Source: Oscillospiraceae bacterium
GTDB taxonomy: Bacteria; Bacillota; Clostridia; Oscillospirales; CAG-272
Assembly (NCBI GenBank): GCA_015063845.1
Contig: SVTJ01000009.1
Location: 16,193 to 80,192 of the forward strand
DNA length: 64,000 nucleotides
Direction: 5' to 3'
Of the stretch, positions 52,180 through 59,655 are shown one piece after another (within the stretch, counting starts at the first letter, position 1; each line of letters begins with the position of its first letter). The notes below the pieces were generated by a model. It saw only the letters and a program-made list of their open reading frames with translations, had not been told where the DNA came from and did not search any database. A program made the position numbers and the translations under genes.

Positions 52180-53907
52180 TCATTCCTCGATCTTTGCCTT
52201 TCTTTCGTTGATCTCCTTAAAGACCTTCATATCGAATTTAGGCTGACGGGAGTATGTGTAAAGTCCGTTGCACTCTTGCTCTACGTCGTAAAGCTGTGTA
52301 TAGCAGAAGCCGAACATATTGGGGTTATCAAGGATAGTGTCGGTAAGTCCGCGGTATCTCTCGATAAACTCCTCGACCGTTCTGGGCGCGTCGCCATAGC
52401 CCCAACCGCCGTAGTTATCTATATCCCAACGCATTCCGCCGTATTCACTGATGAACGACGGCTGGTTGTGGATATACGGGCACTGACGTCCCGCACTCTT
52501 GGTGTGGTACTTGGGATATGCCTCAAGCGTCTCCTCGATAGTAGCCTTTGCGTACATATCTCTGAAGTTGTCCACGTTCTGGTTGTAGTCGTGGAAGTCG
52601 AATATATCGGTAAGCACGTGATAAGAGCCGCTCGTATCTATACAAGGTCTCGTTACGTCGACCGCCTTTGTTGCCTTGTAAAGAGAAGCAACAAGTCTGT
52701 CATCCTGCTTTCTGCCGTTTACGTCCCATGTCTCGTTAAGAGGACACCAACCCACGATAGAGGGGTGATTGAAGTCTCTCTCGATTATCTCGAGCCACTC
52801 GTCAAGGAAGCCGGGAAGCGCGGAGATGTCGGAGTAGTCGATACCCCAGTTTCCGTACTCACCCCATACCATATATCCCATCTTATCGCAATGGTAAAGG
52901 AAGCGAGGCTCAAAGACCTTCTGGTGAAGTCTTGCGCCGTTAAATCCTGCGTCCATAGATATCTTTATATCGTTGATAAGAGCTTCCTCGTTGGGAGCTG
53001 TATAAACACCGTCGGGATAGAAGCCCTGGTCAAGAACAAGTCTCTGGAATACGGACTTGCCGTTGAGAAGGAACTTAACTCCGTCAAACGCAAGGCTACG
53101 CATACCAAAGTAGCTCTTCACCTCGTCCTCACCGTATGTAAGCGTAAGGTCGTAAAGTCTTCCCTCGCCTACTTCCCAAAGATGGAGCTCGGAGAGCGCG
53201 ATACTTCCGCTGACGTGACCGCCAACGCACTTGAACTCGGTATTACCAACGACCTTGCCCTCATACGTAGCAACCGCCTTAAGCGTTGCCTTACCGAGAA
53301 GCTCTGCCGTGAAAGCAAGAGTAGAATTCTCTATATTGGGATATACTCTGAAGTTCTTTATTCTTGTAGCGGGAACGTACTCAAGCCATACAGTCTGCCA
53401 AATACCCGTTACACGAGTATAATAGCATCTCCAGCTGTCGTACTTTCTCGACTGCTTACCGTGACCGAACAAAGGATTTCTCGTGTCGTCCTCAGCACAT
53501 ACGCAAAGTGAGTTCACGCCGTCATTGAGGTAGTCTGTGATATCGACCTCAAAGCCAACGTATCCGCCAACGTGCTGGCAGACCTCAACACTGTTTATAT
53601 AAACTGTCGCGATGTGGTCAACAGCACCGAAATGGAGCACTACTCTGCTTCCCTTCTTGTCCGCAGGTATCTCAATATCTCTGCGATACCAAACGCACTC
53701 AAGAAAGTCTCTGTCCTCAACACCCGAAAGCTTGCTCTCGGGACAGAAGGGTACGTTTATCTTACCGTCAAGATGAGCTTTTTTGAAAAGCTCTCTTTCC
53801 TTACCGCTTACGCTTTTGTCTATCTCAAATTCCCACTCGCCATTGAGGTTTGTCCAATCTTTTCTCTCAAACTGGGGATTCGGATACTCAAGTCTCATCT
53901 TCTCCAT
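52180..53907 (-). CDS. Family GH2 glycoside hydrolase (beta-galactosidase/beta-glucuronidase-like)
   Basis: A 575-residue retaining glycosidase. The N-terminal jelly-roll (about 15-180) contains LNGEWEFEIDKS and CVWYRRDIEIP. An Ig-like domain (180-275) and the TIM barrel follow. The acid/base is Glu392 in CPLNETWDV, and the nucleophile is Glu488 in SFISEYGGM. It lacks the long C-terminal domains of LacZ. The substrate cannot be told; the sequence FNGARLHQK in place of the usual NxxRxxH differs from classical LacZ. No signal peptide, so intracellular. GAGGTG is 6 nt before the ATG. Confidence 0.9.
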   Translation of the reverse strand: MEKMRLEYPNPQFERKDWTNLNGEWEFEIDKSVSGKERELFKKAHLDGKINVPFCPESKLSGVEDRDFLECVWYRRDIEIPADKKGSRVVLHFGAVDHIATVYINSVEVCQHVGGYVGFEVDITDYLNDGVNSLCVCAEDDTRNPLFGHGKQSRKYDSWRCYYTRVTGIWQTVWLEYVPATRIKNFRVYPNIENSTLAFTAELLGKATLKAVATYEGKVVGNTEFKCVGGHVSGSIALSELHLWEVGEGRLYDLTLTYGEDEVKSYFGMRSLAFDGVKFLLNGKSVFQRLVLDQGFYPDGVYTAPNEEALINDIKISMDAGFNGARLHQKVFEPRFLYHCDKMGYMVWGEYGNWGIDYSDISALPGFLDEWLEIIERDFNHPSIVGWCPLNETWDVNGRKQDDRLVASLYKATKAVDVTRPCIDTSGSYHVLTDIFDFHDYNQNVDNFRDMYAKATIEETLEAYPKYHTKSAGRQCPYIHNQPSFISEYGGMRWDIDNYGGWGYGDAPRTVEEFIERYRGLTDTILDNPNMFGFCYTQLYDVEQECNGLYTYSRQPKFDMKVFKEINERKAKIEE

Positions 53908-53939
53908 AATAACACCTCTGAAGTTTTTTAGTTGTTTTG

Positions 53940-53968
53940 ATTATACCGCATATAACTTTATTTGTCAA
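53940..53968 (-). promoter_or_regulatory. Sigma-A promoter of the GH2 gene
   Basis: Minus strand TTGACA (53963-53968), 17-bp spacer, TATAAT (53940-53945). Confidence 0.9.
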
Positions 53969-53971
53969 TAG

Positions 53972-53996
53972 AAAATACCGCAAAACGCGGTATTTT
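53972..53996 (-). terminator. Terminator of the eda-alcohol dehydrogenase operon
   Basis: AAAATACCGC and GCGGTATTTT pair around a 5-nt loop, 24 nt past the stop. Confidence 0.82.
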
Positions 53997-54020
53997 CCTT
54001 TGATTTTTGTTCAAATTTGA

Positions 54021-55124
54021 TTATTTGCAGATAACCTTGAATGCCTCGCGGAACTTTGCCTTTTCCTCGTCGGTCGTTCCGTCCATAGCGGAAGAGTTCT
54101 CTATCTTAGCGGTGAACGCTGCAAGGCCCTCGGGATCGGTGGGGATTCCTGCCTCGGCAAGGGTTACGGGCATACCAAGTGCCTTCATCTGATTCTTGAA
54201 GGTCTCTGCTGCCTCGGGCTCACCGTTGTAGATAAGCTGAGGAATAAGACCGATACCTACAAGCTCGCCGTGAAGCTTATCGTGTGCTTCCTTGGGGTAT
54301 ACAAATCTCGTTGTCTCATAAACCTTATGAGCTATCGCGCACTGGTTAGAGCCACGTGCAAGTGCACTTATAAGTCCTGTTACAGCGATGAGTATGTAAA
54401 CTGTGTCGTAAACAGCCTTTGTGTTTCTGCCGTTAGCTGTGTCGTCAACGACGGTAGGAAGGTCTGCGAGGAGCTTCTTGTAGATGAAGTCGCTGAGAAC
54501 GTAGGATGTGCGAAGACCGATATCAACGTCCTCGTCTGCCATGCAAAGAAGTCTCTGATTTGTCTCGATAAGCTTTGCAAGAGAGTCGTAGATTCCCGAA
54601 ACGAGAAGTCTTACGGGCTGACAGCAAAGAATTTCCATATCAACGAGAACTGCGTTTACTTCCTTAACGTGATGGCGAGAGCCTATCGTCTGTCCCTCGT
54701 AGTTGTACATAACCGAAAGAGGGGTGTAAGGAGCGCAGGTAGCGCTGGATGTGGGAACGGTGATGATGGGGTAATCAACGAGAGCAGCCATAAGCTTGGA
54801 TACGTCACAAACGTTTCCGCCGCCGACAGCAACTACACAGTCGCAGGACTTGAATTCCTCGGTCTTTGTGAGCTTCTCACCGAGATCGGGGTTGCAGAAC
54901 TCTGTGTACTCATAGTAAACAGCGTCCATACCTGCATCTGCAAGACTCTTTCTTATCTTCTCGCCTGCAACGGCAATAGCGTTCTTACCGTGAACGATAT
55001 AGGGCTTCTTGCAGCCGATGAGCTTAAGCTCGTCAGCAAGGCGAAGAGCCGCGCCGTCCTCTTGAATATATCTTCCGACACCAAGGCGGAAGGAGCTTTC
55101 AACTACTTTAGATTTTGTTGCCAT
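54021..55124 (-). CDS. Iron-containing alcohol dehydrogenase/glycerol dehydrogenase-like protein
   Basis: A 367-residue member of the type III (Fe/Zn) dehydrogenase family. GGGNVCDVSK (about 101-110) is the nucleotide motif, TVPTSSATCAPYTPLSV follows it, and the metal ligands lie in GIYDSLAKLIE, AIAHKVYE and KLHGELVG. The fold and motifs match GldA-like enzymes. The substrate is not known. It is 21 nt downstream of a KDPG/KHG aldolase gene, so it may act on a 2-keto-3-deoxy sugar acid or the aldehyde product, which is inference. Strong codon bias indicates high expression. Confidence 0.86.
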   Translation of the reverse strand: MATKSKVVESSFRLGVGRYIQEDGAALRLADELKLIGCKKPYIVHGKNAIAVAGEKIRKSLADAGMDAVYYEYTEFCNPDLGEKLTKTEEFKSCDCVVAVGGGNVCDVSKLMAALVDYPIITVPTSSATCAPYTPLSVMYNYEGQTIGSRHHVKEVNAVLVDMEILCCQPVRLLVSGIYDSLAKLIETNQRLLCMADEDVDIGLRTSYVLSDFIYKKLLADLPTVVDDTANGRNTKAVYDTVYILIAVTGLISALARGSNQCAIAHKVYETTRFVYPKEAHDKLHGELVGIGLIPQLIYNGEPEAAETFKNQMKALGMPVTLAEAGIPTDPEGLAAFTAKIENSSAMDGTTDEEKAKFREAFKVICK

Positions 55125-55145
55125 ATTCTGTTTTCCTTTCGTTTA

Positions 55146-55805
55146 TCAGTCAACAATGCCTGCTGCCTGTGTATGTGCAAGAGCGAGCTTTGTGATCTCG
55201 TCGTACTTGCCCTCTGCTATAAGCTGCTTATTTACGATGCTAGTTGCAACGCCAACGCCTGCCGCACCTGCATCAAGATAATCCTTGATAGTGGTAGCGT
55301 TAACACCGCCAACTGCAAGGAACTTAATGTGAGAAAGCGGAACTACGAGGCACTTGAGATAGGATATCTTCATCTCGGAGTTGGGGAAAAGCTTTACGAA
55401 GTCAGCTCCCGCACGGTGAGCGTTCGCAGCCTCGGTAGGTGTGAAGATACCGGGCATGGATACCATTCCAAGCTCAACGGTTCTCTTGATAACGGGCTCA
55501 TATGCGTCGGGAGAGATGATGTACTTTGCTCCTGCCTTGTGAGCGAGCTCGACCTGCTCTACGGACATAACTGTGCCTGCACCTACAAGAACTCTGCCCT
55601 CAAACTTCTCTGTGAGTATGCGGATGTTCTCTGCTGTCTGCTCGTCGGATATCTTTTTGCTCTGGTCGAACGTGACCTCAACAAGTCTTATACCACCCTT
55701 ATACATAGCCTCAACCGTGTTGATGAGCTGCTCGGTGGTCATGCCTCTCATAATTACGATGATCTTTGATTTTTCAACTTGTGCAATAATTTGTTCGCGT
55801 GTCAT
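55146..55805 (-). CDS. eda: KDPG/KHG aldolase
   Basis: Class I aldolase that splits 2-keto-3-deoxy-6-phosphogluconate or 4-hydroxy-2-oxoglutarate, 219 residues. The Schiff-base lysine is Lys138 in FVKLFPNSE, and the general base is Glu43/44 in LVEVTF. GAGTVMSVEQVELAHKAGA and the phosphate-binding LAVGGVNATTI are present. KDG kinase is not in the window. Own promoter; the partner gene follows at 21 nt. Confidence 0.93.
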   Translation of the reverse strand: MTREQIIAQVEKSKIIVIMRGMTTEQLINTVEAMYKGGIRLVEVTFDQSKKISDEQTAENIRILTEKFEGRVLVGAGTVMSVEQVELAHKAGAKYIISPDAYEPVIKRTVELGMVSMPGIFTPTEAANAHRAGADFVKLFPNSEMKISYLKCLVVPLSHIKFLAVGGVNATTIKDYLDAGAAGVGVATSIVNKQLIAEGKYDEITKLALAHTQAAGIVD

Positions 55806-55849
55806 TTTCTATTTCCGTCCTTTCACGAAATATTTTATAGACTATATTT

Positions 55850-55878
55850 ATTTTACCATACATTATAGGTCACTTCAA
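55850..55878 (-). promoter_or_regulatory. Sigma-A promoter of eda
   Basis: Minus strand TTGAAG (55873-55878), 17-bp spacer, TAAAAT (55850-55855). Confidence 0.72.
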
Positions 55879-55909
55879 TCCAAAAACAAATCACTTTTTA
55901 AGCAAAAAA

Positions 55910-57064
55910 CTAATATTTTCGCTCATATTTGCGTTTTTGCGCGTCTTGTGGCTTAAAATACTGATAAAGGCGGCACGGTATCATACCGTTATACAGCTTT
56001 CTTATCTTATCGGCGCGCCTGCCGTAAAGTCTCTCAAAGTTCTCCGCGGAAGTCAGAACGTATATCTGCCAAGGCGAAAGATCGTCAAACGTTCTGCCGA
56101 TCTCTCTATACAGCTGTTCTGCCTCGCGAAGTGTCATAAGACGCTCTCCGTACGGCGGATTGCAAGCGACGGTGCCGCGTCTGTCCTCTTTTTTTATTCG
56201 GCGCGCGTCGGCGTTGAATATTCTGATATGACCGCCAACCCCTGCACGTTCGGCATTTGCTTTTGCCTTTTCGAGCACGTCCTCGTCAATATCCGAGGCA
56301 TACGCCTCAAAGCAGCTGTCGGTAATTATCTCAGCCCTTGCCCTTTCCCTTTCGAGCTGCCAGATCGACTTATCAAACGCAGGAAAATCCTCTGCCGCAA
56401 ATCCGCGCAAAAGACCGGGGGCTGTATTTGTGGCTATCATCGCCGCCTCTATGGCGATAGTACCAGAGCCGCAAAAGGGATCCCAGAAAAGGACGTCCTC
56501 ACGGGGTCTTGATATAGTTGCGATAGCCGCTCCGAGTGTTTCACGCAAGGGCGCTTCTCCCGACGCGGGTCGGTAGCCTCTCTTATGAAGCGCCATACCC
56601 GAGGCATCTATCATAAGCGTAGCAACGTCCTTAAATATAAAAAATTCTATTTGATACTTTATTCCGTCCTCGGGAAATATTCTCATTCCATAAAGAGATG
56701 ACAACCTGTCAACCACAGCTTTTTTAACTATACTCTGGCAATCGGGCACGGAATATAGGCGTGAGCGAATAGCATGTCCTTTAACGGGAAATGCGTCGTT
56801 TTTGCCGACAAATCTCTCCCAAGGAAGAGCCTTTGTGCCCTCAAAGAGATCGTCGAAGCAATACACGGGAAAGCTACCAAGCCATATAAAAACACGCTCC
56901 GCGCAGCGCAAGCGCAAAAGTGCCGACACAAGCGTGACCTCGTCACCGTCAAAGGTAACGCGGCCGTCGATAGTCTCAACTCTTTTTCCGCCTATTTTGT
57001 CTATCTCCTCACCAAGCAACGCCTCAAGTCCGAAAAGGCAGGTTGCAACCATTCTGAGCTTCAT
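55910..57064 (-). CDS. THUMP-domain class I SAM-dependent RNA methyltransferase (RlmL/YpsC-like)
   Basis: A 384-residue N2-guanine rRNA methyltransferase-like protein. An N-terminal ferredoxin-like/THUMP module (about 1-160) is followed by the Rossmann fold, with FWDPFCGSGTIAIEAAMIA and the catalytic motif CNPPYGERL. The ATG at 57062-57064 follows GGAG; an in-frame extension of 25 codons has no RBS. The target nucleotide (for example 23S G2445) is inferred from family only. Transcribed alone. Confidence 0.9.
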   Translation of the reverse strand: MKLRMVATCLFGLEALLGEEIDKIGGKRVETIDGRVTFDGDEVTLVSALLRLRCAERVFIWLGSFPVYCFDDLFEGTKALPWERFVGKNDAFPVKGHAIRSRLYSVPDCQSIVKKAVVDRLSSLYGMRIFPEDGIKYQIEFFIFKDVATLMIDASGMALHKRGYRPASGEAPLRETLGAAIATISRPREDVLFWDPFCGSGTIAIEAAMIATNTAPGLLRGFAAEDFPAFDKSIWQLERERARAEIITDSCFEAYASDIDEDVLEKAKANAERAGVGGHIRIFNADARRIKKEDRRGTVACNPPYGERLMTLREAEQLYREIGRTFDDLSPWQIYVLTSAENFERLYGRRADKIRKLYNGMIPCRLYQYFKPQDAQKRKYERKY

Positions 57065-57110
57065 ATTTTTCTCCGTTTCTTCGATACGGTCTTGCGTATC
57101 CACTCTTTTA

Positions 57111-57139
57111 ATTATACAATGGCAGCACAAAAAAGTCAA
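57111..57139 (-). promoter_or_regulatory. Sigma-A promoter of the RNA methyltransferase gene
   Basis: Minus strand TTGACT (57134-57139), 17-bp spacer, TATAAT (57111-57116). Confidence 0.83.
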
Positions 57140-57148
57140 GAGTGCTTC

Positions 57149-57459
57149 AAATTAGGATTTATAGGTGAGTTTGTGATTGGTTTAGAGGAGATCCTTCGGC
57201 GACGCTCGCAGAGCGAGCTGCTCAGGATGACGCATAGAAGGAGTGCGTCGAGAACAATACCTGATATTGCCAAAACTCATTTTACAAATCATCCTGAGCG
57301 AAGCGTAAGCGTAGCCGAAGGATCCCCTTATTTTTTGCATCACACGGGTCGTAGGGGCGATTCACGAATCGCCCGTTTATAGCATTATGTTCTCGTGGCG
57401 GGCGATTCATGAATCGCCCCTACGGAATTGTAATTCAACACACCGACAAATCCTAATCT
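57149..57459. mobile_element. Inverted-repeat element, copy 4 (311 bp), carrying two nested palindromes
   Basis: Left end AAATTAGGATTTATAGGTGA at 57149; right end CACACCGACAAATCCTAATC, ending 57459. Inside are two more inverted repeats. One is GATCCTTCGGC...GCTCAGGATGA with TCATCCTGAGC...GCCGAAGGATC (57190-57324). The other is CGTAGGGGCGATTC...GAATCGCCCCTACG (57350-57424). No gene. Confidence 0.75.
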
Positions 57460-57667
57460 GAAAGTGCACAAATGGCATCGCATTGCAACAAAGGCTCCCT
57501 GCGGAGGGAGCTGTCGAGCGAATGCGAGACTGAGGGAGAGCGCGTGTACAATAGCGTTATATCTTACCTCCGCATGCACGCCGGCTCCTTCCACCACTTC
57601 GTGGTCCCCCTCCCTCTCGGAGGGAGGCTTATGGGCGCTGTGCGAACACATCGACAAATCCTAATTT
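57460..57667. repeat. Adjacent half-element with one matching end
   Basis: This unit ends at 57667 with TGCGAACACATCGACAAATC and CTAATTT, the same end as copies 1 and 2, but has no left end of its own. The interior contains GGCTCCCTGCGGAGGGAGC and GGCTCCTTCC...GGAGGGAGG hairpins. Together with copy 4 it forms a 519-bp composite. Small open frames in it are not credible genes. Confidence 0.65.
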
Positions 57668-57683
57668 GTCACCATCAAAAAGA

Positions 57684-57715
57684 CAAGAACGCACCCATTT
57701 AAGGGTGCGTTCTTG
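57684..57715 (-). terminator. Terminator of the small broken gene at 57738
   Basis: CAAGAACGCACCC and GGGTGCGTTCTTG pair around ATTTAA; on the minus strand TCTTTTTG follows. It shows that the region upstream (57738-57917) was once, or still is, transcribed. Confidence 0.82.
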
Positions 57716-57737
57716 CTAAATCATAAATATATTACTA

Positions 57738-57917
57738 TTACCACTCAAACTCAAACATTTCCTTAACGTCTTCGGGAATGTCCTTTTTCGATATAAACGA
57801 GCTTATATTGCACTTCATAGCTTTCGTAATCACCATTGTCTTCCATGGAGATAACTTTGATCAAATTTCCGTTTGCATCGTAGGTATGATCGTTACCAAT
57901 AAAAATGTCTTTTTCAT
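57738..57917 (-). pseudogene. Small gene with two compensating frameshifts
   Basis: An ATG at 57915-57917 has AAGGGAG upstream. Its frame stops early, but the next frame reads IFIGNDHTYDANGNLIKV, then ISMEDNGDYESYEVQYKLVYIEK. A second shift at the A-run opposite 57784-57788 continues KDIPEDVKEMFEFEW, then TAA. Removing one A-run deletion near the start and one A insertion gives a single protein of about 59 residues. The YDANGNL motif resembles RHS/YD repeats. It is either a decayed gene or two homopolymer sequencing errors. Confidence 0.5.
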
Positions 57918-58012
57918 TTTTATCGCTCCCTTTCTCGATCTTTTATGACATTAGTATATCATAAAGACTTTTTGTGTCAAGAAAAAATCGAGCTATCGGG
58001 AGCAAAATGTTC

Positions 58013-58453
58013 TTAGAAATTCACACATTTCCTGACTGCGCCTATCGCCACTTGCTTGTCGTTTTTCGCGTCCATCTCACGCATTATGAGTGTCTTATCC
58101 TGTATCTCGCTTGGCGCAAGCTTGCCCGTAAGCGCGGAGCACCACGCATAACCGCCGCGCGAGTACAGCGGCGGTATCGCGCACCGTGTTTGTACCTCTT
58201 TTGAGCCATCGTTTGAGGCAAGAGAGAGCGTATACACGCCTTTATCACTCAGACCTTTGACCGTCACGCATACGAGCATACCAAGGGGCGTATAATAAAA
58301 GCTTGCCGTACCACTCATATGCGCCTCTCCCTTTAGCTGCGCCTTCGCAAAAGGTCGCCTTCCCCGTCCAAGCGTGCCAACTCCGTGCAATATGCACTCT
58401 CTTGCAAGATCGTTCTCAACAACTGCCGTTTCTCCAAAATCCACTGTGTTCAC
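58013..58453 (-). CDS. Superoxide-dismutase-fold protein without metal ligands
   Basis: A 146-residue protein with a GTG start, 6 nt after AAGGAAGG. The C-terminal 100 residues resemble the short Cu/Zn-SOD-like proteins of Clostridia: LKGEAHMSGTASFYYTPLG, then IPPLYSRGGYAWCSALTGKL and PSEIQDKTLIMREM, where homologues read PPLxxxxGxAxxxxxTxxFxxxEIxGRTVIIH. The histidines that bind copper and zinc are absent, and the glycine-rich ion-channel loop is shortened. It is therefore probably a non-enzymatic relative. The identification rests on pattern similarity only. Confidence 0.55.
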   Translation of the reverse strand: MNTVDFGETAVVENDLARECILHGVGTLGRGRRPFAKAQLKGEAHMSGTASFYYTPLGMLVCVTVKGLSDKGVYTLSLASNDGSKEVQTRCAIPPLYSRGGYAWCSALTGKLAPSEIQDKTLIMREMDAKNDKQVAIGAVRKCVNF

Positions 58454-58535
58454 TTCATACCTTCCTTTTTCGTTTTTTATTGCATAAGCATTACAAGTAT
58501 ATTCGCAAAAGCCCCCGAGGTTTACTCATTTTTAC

Positions 58536-58564
58536 TTGACATTGAATAAAAAATTTGATATAAT
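58536..58564 (+). promoter_or_regulatory. Sigma-A promoter of holB-ricT
   Basis: TTGACA (58536-58541), 17-bp spacer, TATAAT (58559-58564). Confidence 0.9.
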
Positions 58565-58611
58565 TATTTTATGTATATATTTTTACGGTTTGCGGGATTG
58601 GAGATGATGGC

Positions 58612-59643
58612 GTGAGAGAATATATGACGGGCGTCGTGGGCAACAAAAAGCTTTGCGAAAAGCTGTGTCTTGACGTTCTTATGGATAAGCTTTCACATGC
58701 CTGCATCATCGAGGGACCTGCGGGCACGGGCAAGCACACGATAGCAAAAAACGCTGCCGCCGCGCTCGCGTGTCAAGAAAAAGCAAACTCCTCTCTCCCC
58801 TTTCCTTGCGGCAAATGCATCGGCTGCAGAAAGGTATTCGAGGGAAAATCTCCCGACGTTATCACAGTGCGCCGTGCGCCCGACAAGGCAACGCTTGGCG
58901 TTGATATCGTCAGAGATCTCAAAAAGGACGTTTTTACCGTTCCCAACGACCTTGACTTCAAAATATACATCATTGAGGAAGCCGACAAAATGACAGAAGA
59001 AGCGCAGAACGCATTTCTTCTTACGCTTGAAGAGCCTCCGTCGTTCGTTCGATTTTTCTTGCTTTGCGAGCACTCCGAGCTGTTGCTTGAAACCATAAGA
59101 AGCCGCGCTCCCGTGCTTCGTACAGAGCCCATCGCAAACAGCGATATAGACGCTTATCTTCAAAGGACCGACCGTCGCGCTCAACAACTCAAGCTTTCGT
59201 CTCCGTCGGAATACGCCGAGCTTATAGTGTCAGCTAAGAACGGTATAGGAAGCGCGCTTGAATATCTCGATCCGTCAAGCTTTGCGCCCGTGATGCAGAC
59301 CAGAACGCTCGTAAAGGAGTTTATCGGCGCCGCTATTGGGCACAACACGGGAGAATTGCTTGTGATGCTGCCAAGATTTTCAAGCAAGCGTGACACGCTC
59401 ACCGAGCAGCTCTCTTCGCTGTCGGAGGCAATGAACGACCTCATGCTCATCAAAAAGAGCGACAATGCTCCTCTTAGCTTTTTTGAGAACAGAGCAGTCG
59501 CTATGGAGCTTAGTGACCGAAGCTCACTGAGCTTTCTCTACACAATGTCCTGCGCCGTGCTCACGGCTCTGGACAGCACGTCAAAAAACGCAAACGTCCG
59601 TCTCACACTTGTAAAGCTTTTGTGTGATGCGGAGCTCATATAG
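58612..59643 (+). CDS. holB: DNA polymerase III delta-prime subunit
   Basis: AAA+ clamp-loader subunit of 343 residues. P-loop GPAGTGKHT (35-43). The zinc-module cysteines are in ALACQEK and PFPCGKCIGC. Walker B-like EEADKMTEEAQNAFLLTLEEPP and the sensor region LLLETIRSRAPVLR follow, as in HolB/DnaX relatives. The GTG start is 8 nt after GGAG. It is followed by a ricT gene, the usual holB-yaaT order of Firmicutes. Confidence 0.93.
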   Translation: MREYMTGVVGNKKLCEKLCLDVLMDKLSHACIIEGPAGTGKHTIAKNAAAALACQEKANSSLPFPCGKCIGCRKVFEGKSPDVITVRRAPDKATLGVDIVRDLKKDVFTVPNDLDFKIYIIEEADKMTEEAQNAFLLTLEEPPSFVRFFLLCEHSELLLETIRSRAPVLRTEPIANSDIDAYLQRTDRRAQQLKLSSPSEYAELIVSAKNGIGSALEYLDPSSFAPVMQTRTLVKEFIGAAIGHNTGELLVMLPRFSSKRDTLTEQLSSLSEAMNDLMLIKKSDNAPLSFFENRAVAMELSDRSSLSFLYTMSCAVLTALDSTSKNANVRLTLVKLLCDAELI

Positions 59644-59655
59644 AAAGGAAACGTT

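Noticed and set aside
54270..55769. A 499-codon open frame on the plus strand opposite the alcohol dehydrogenase and eda genes
   Set aside because: It lies entirely antisense to two conserved, highly biased genes, has no ribosome binding site or promoter, and its composition follows from their codon bias.
57149..57667. A CRISPR array
   Set aside because: The repeats are palindromic and irregularly spaced, with no constant direct repeat and spacers, and there are no cas genes.
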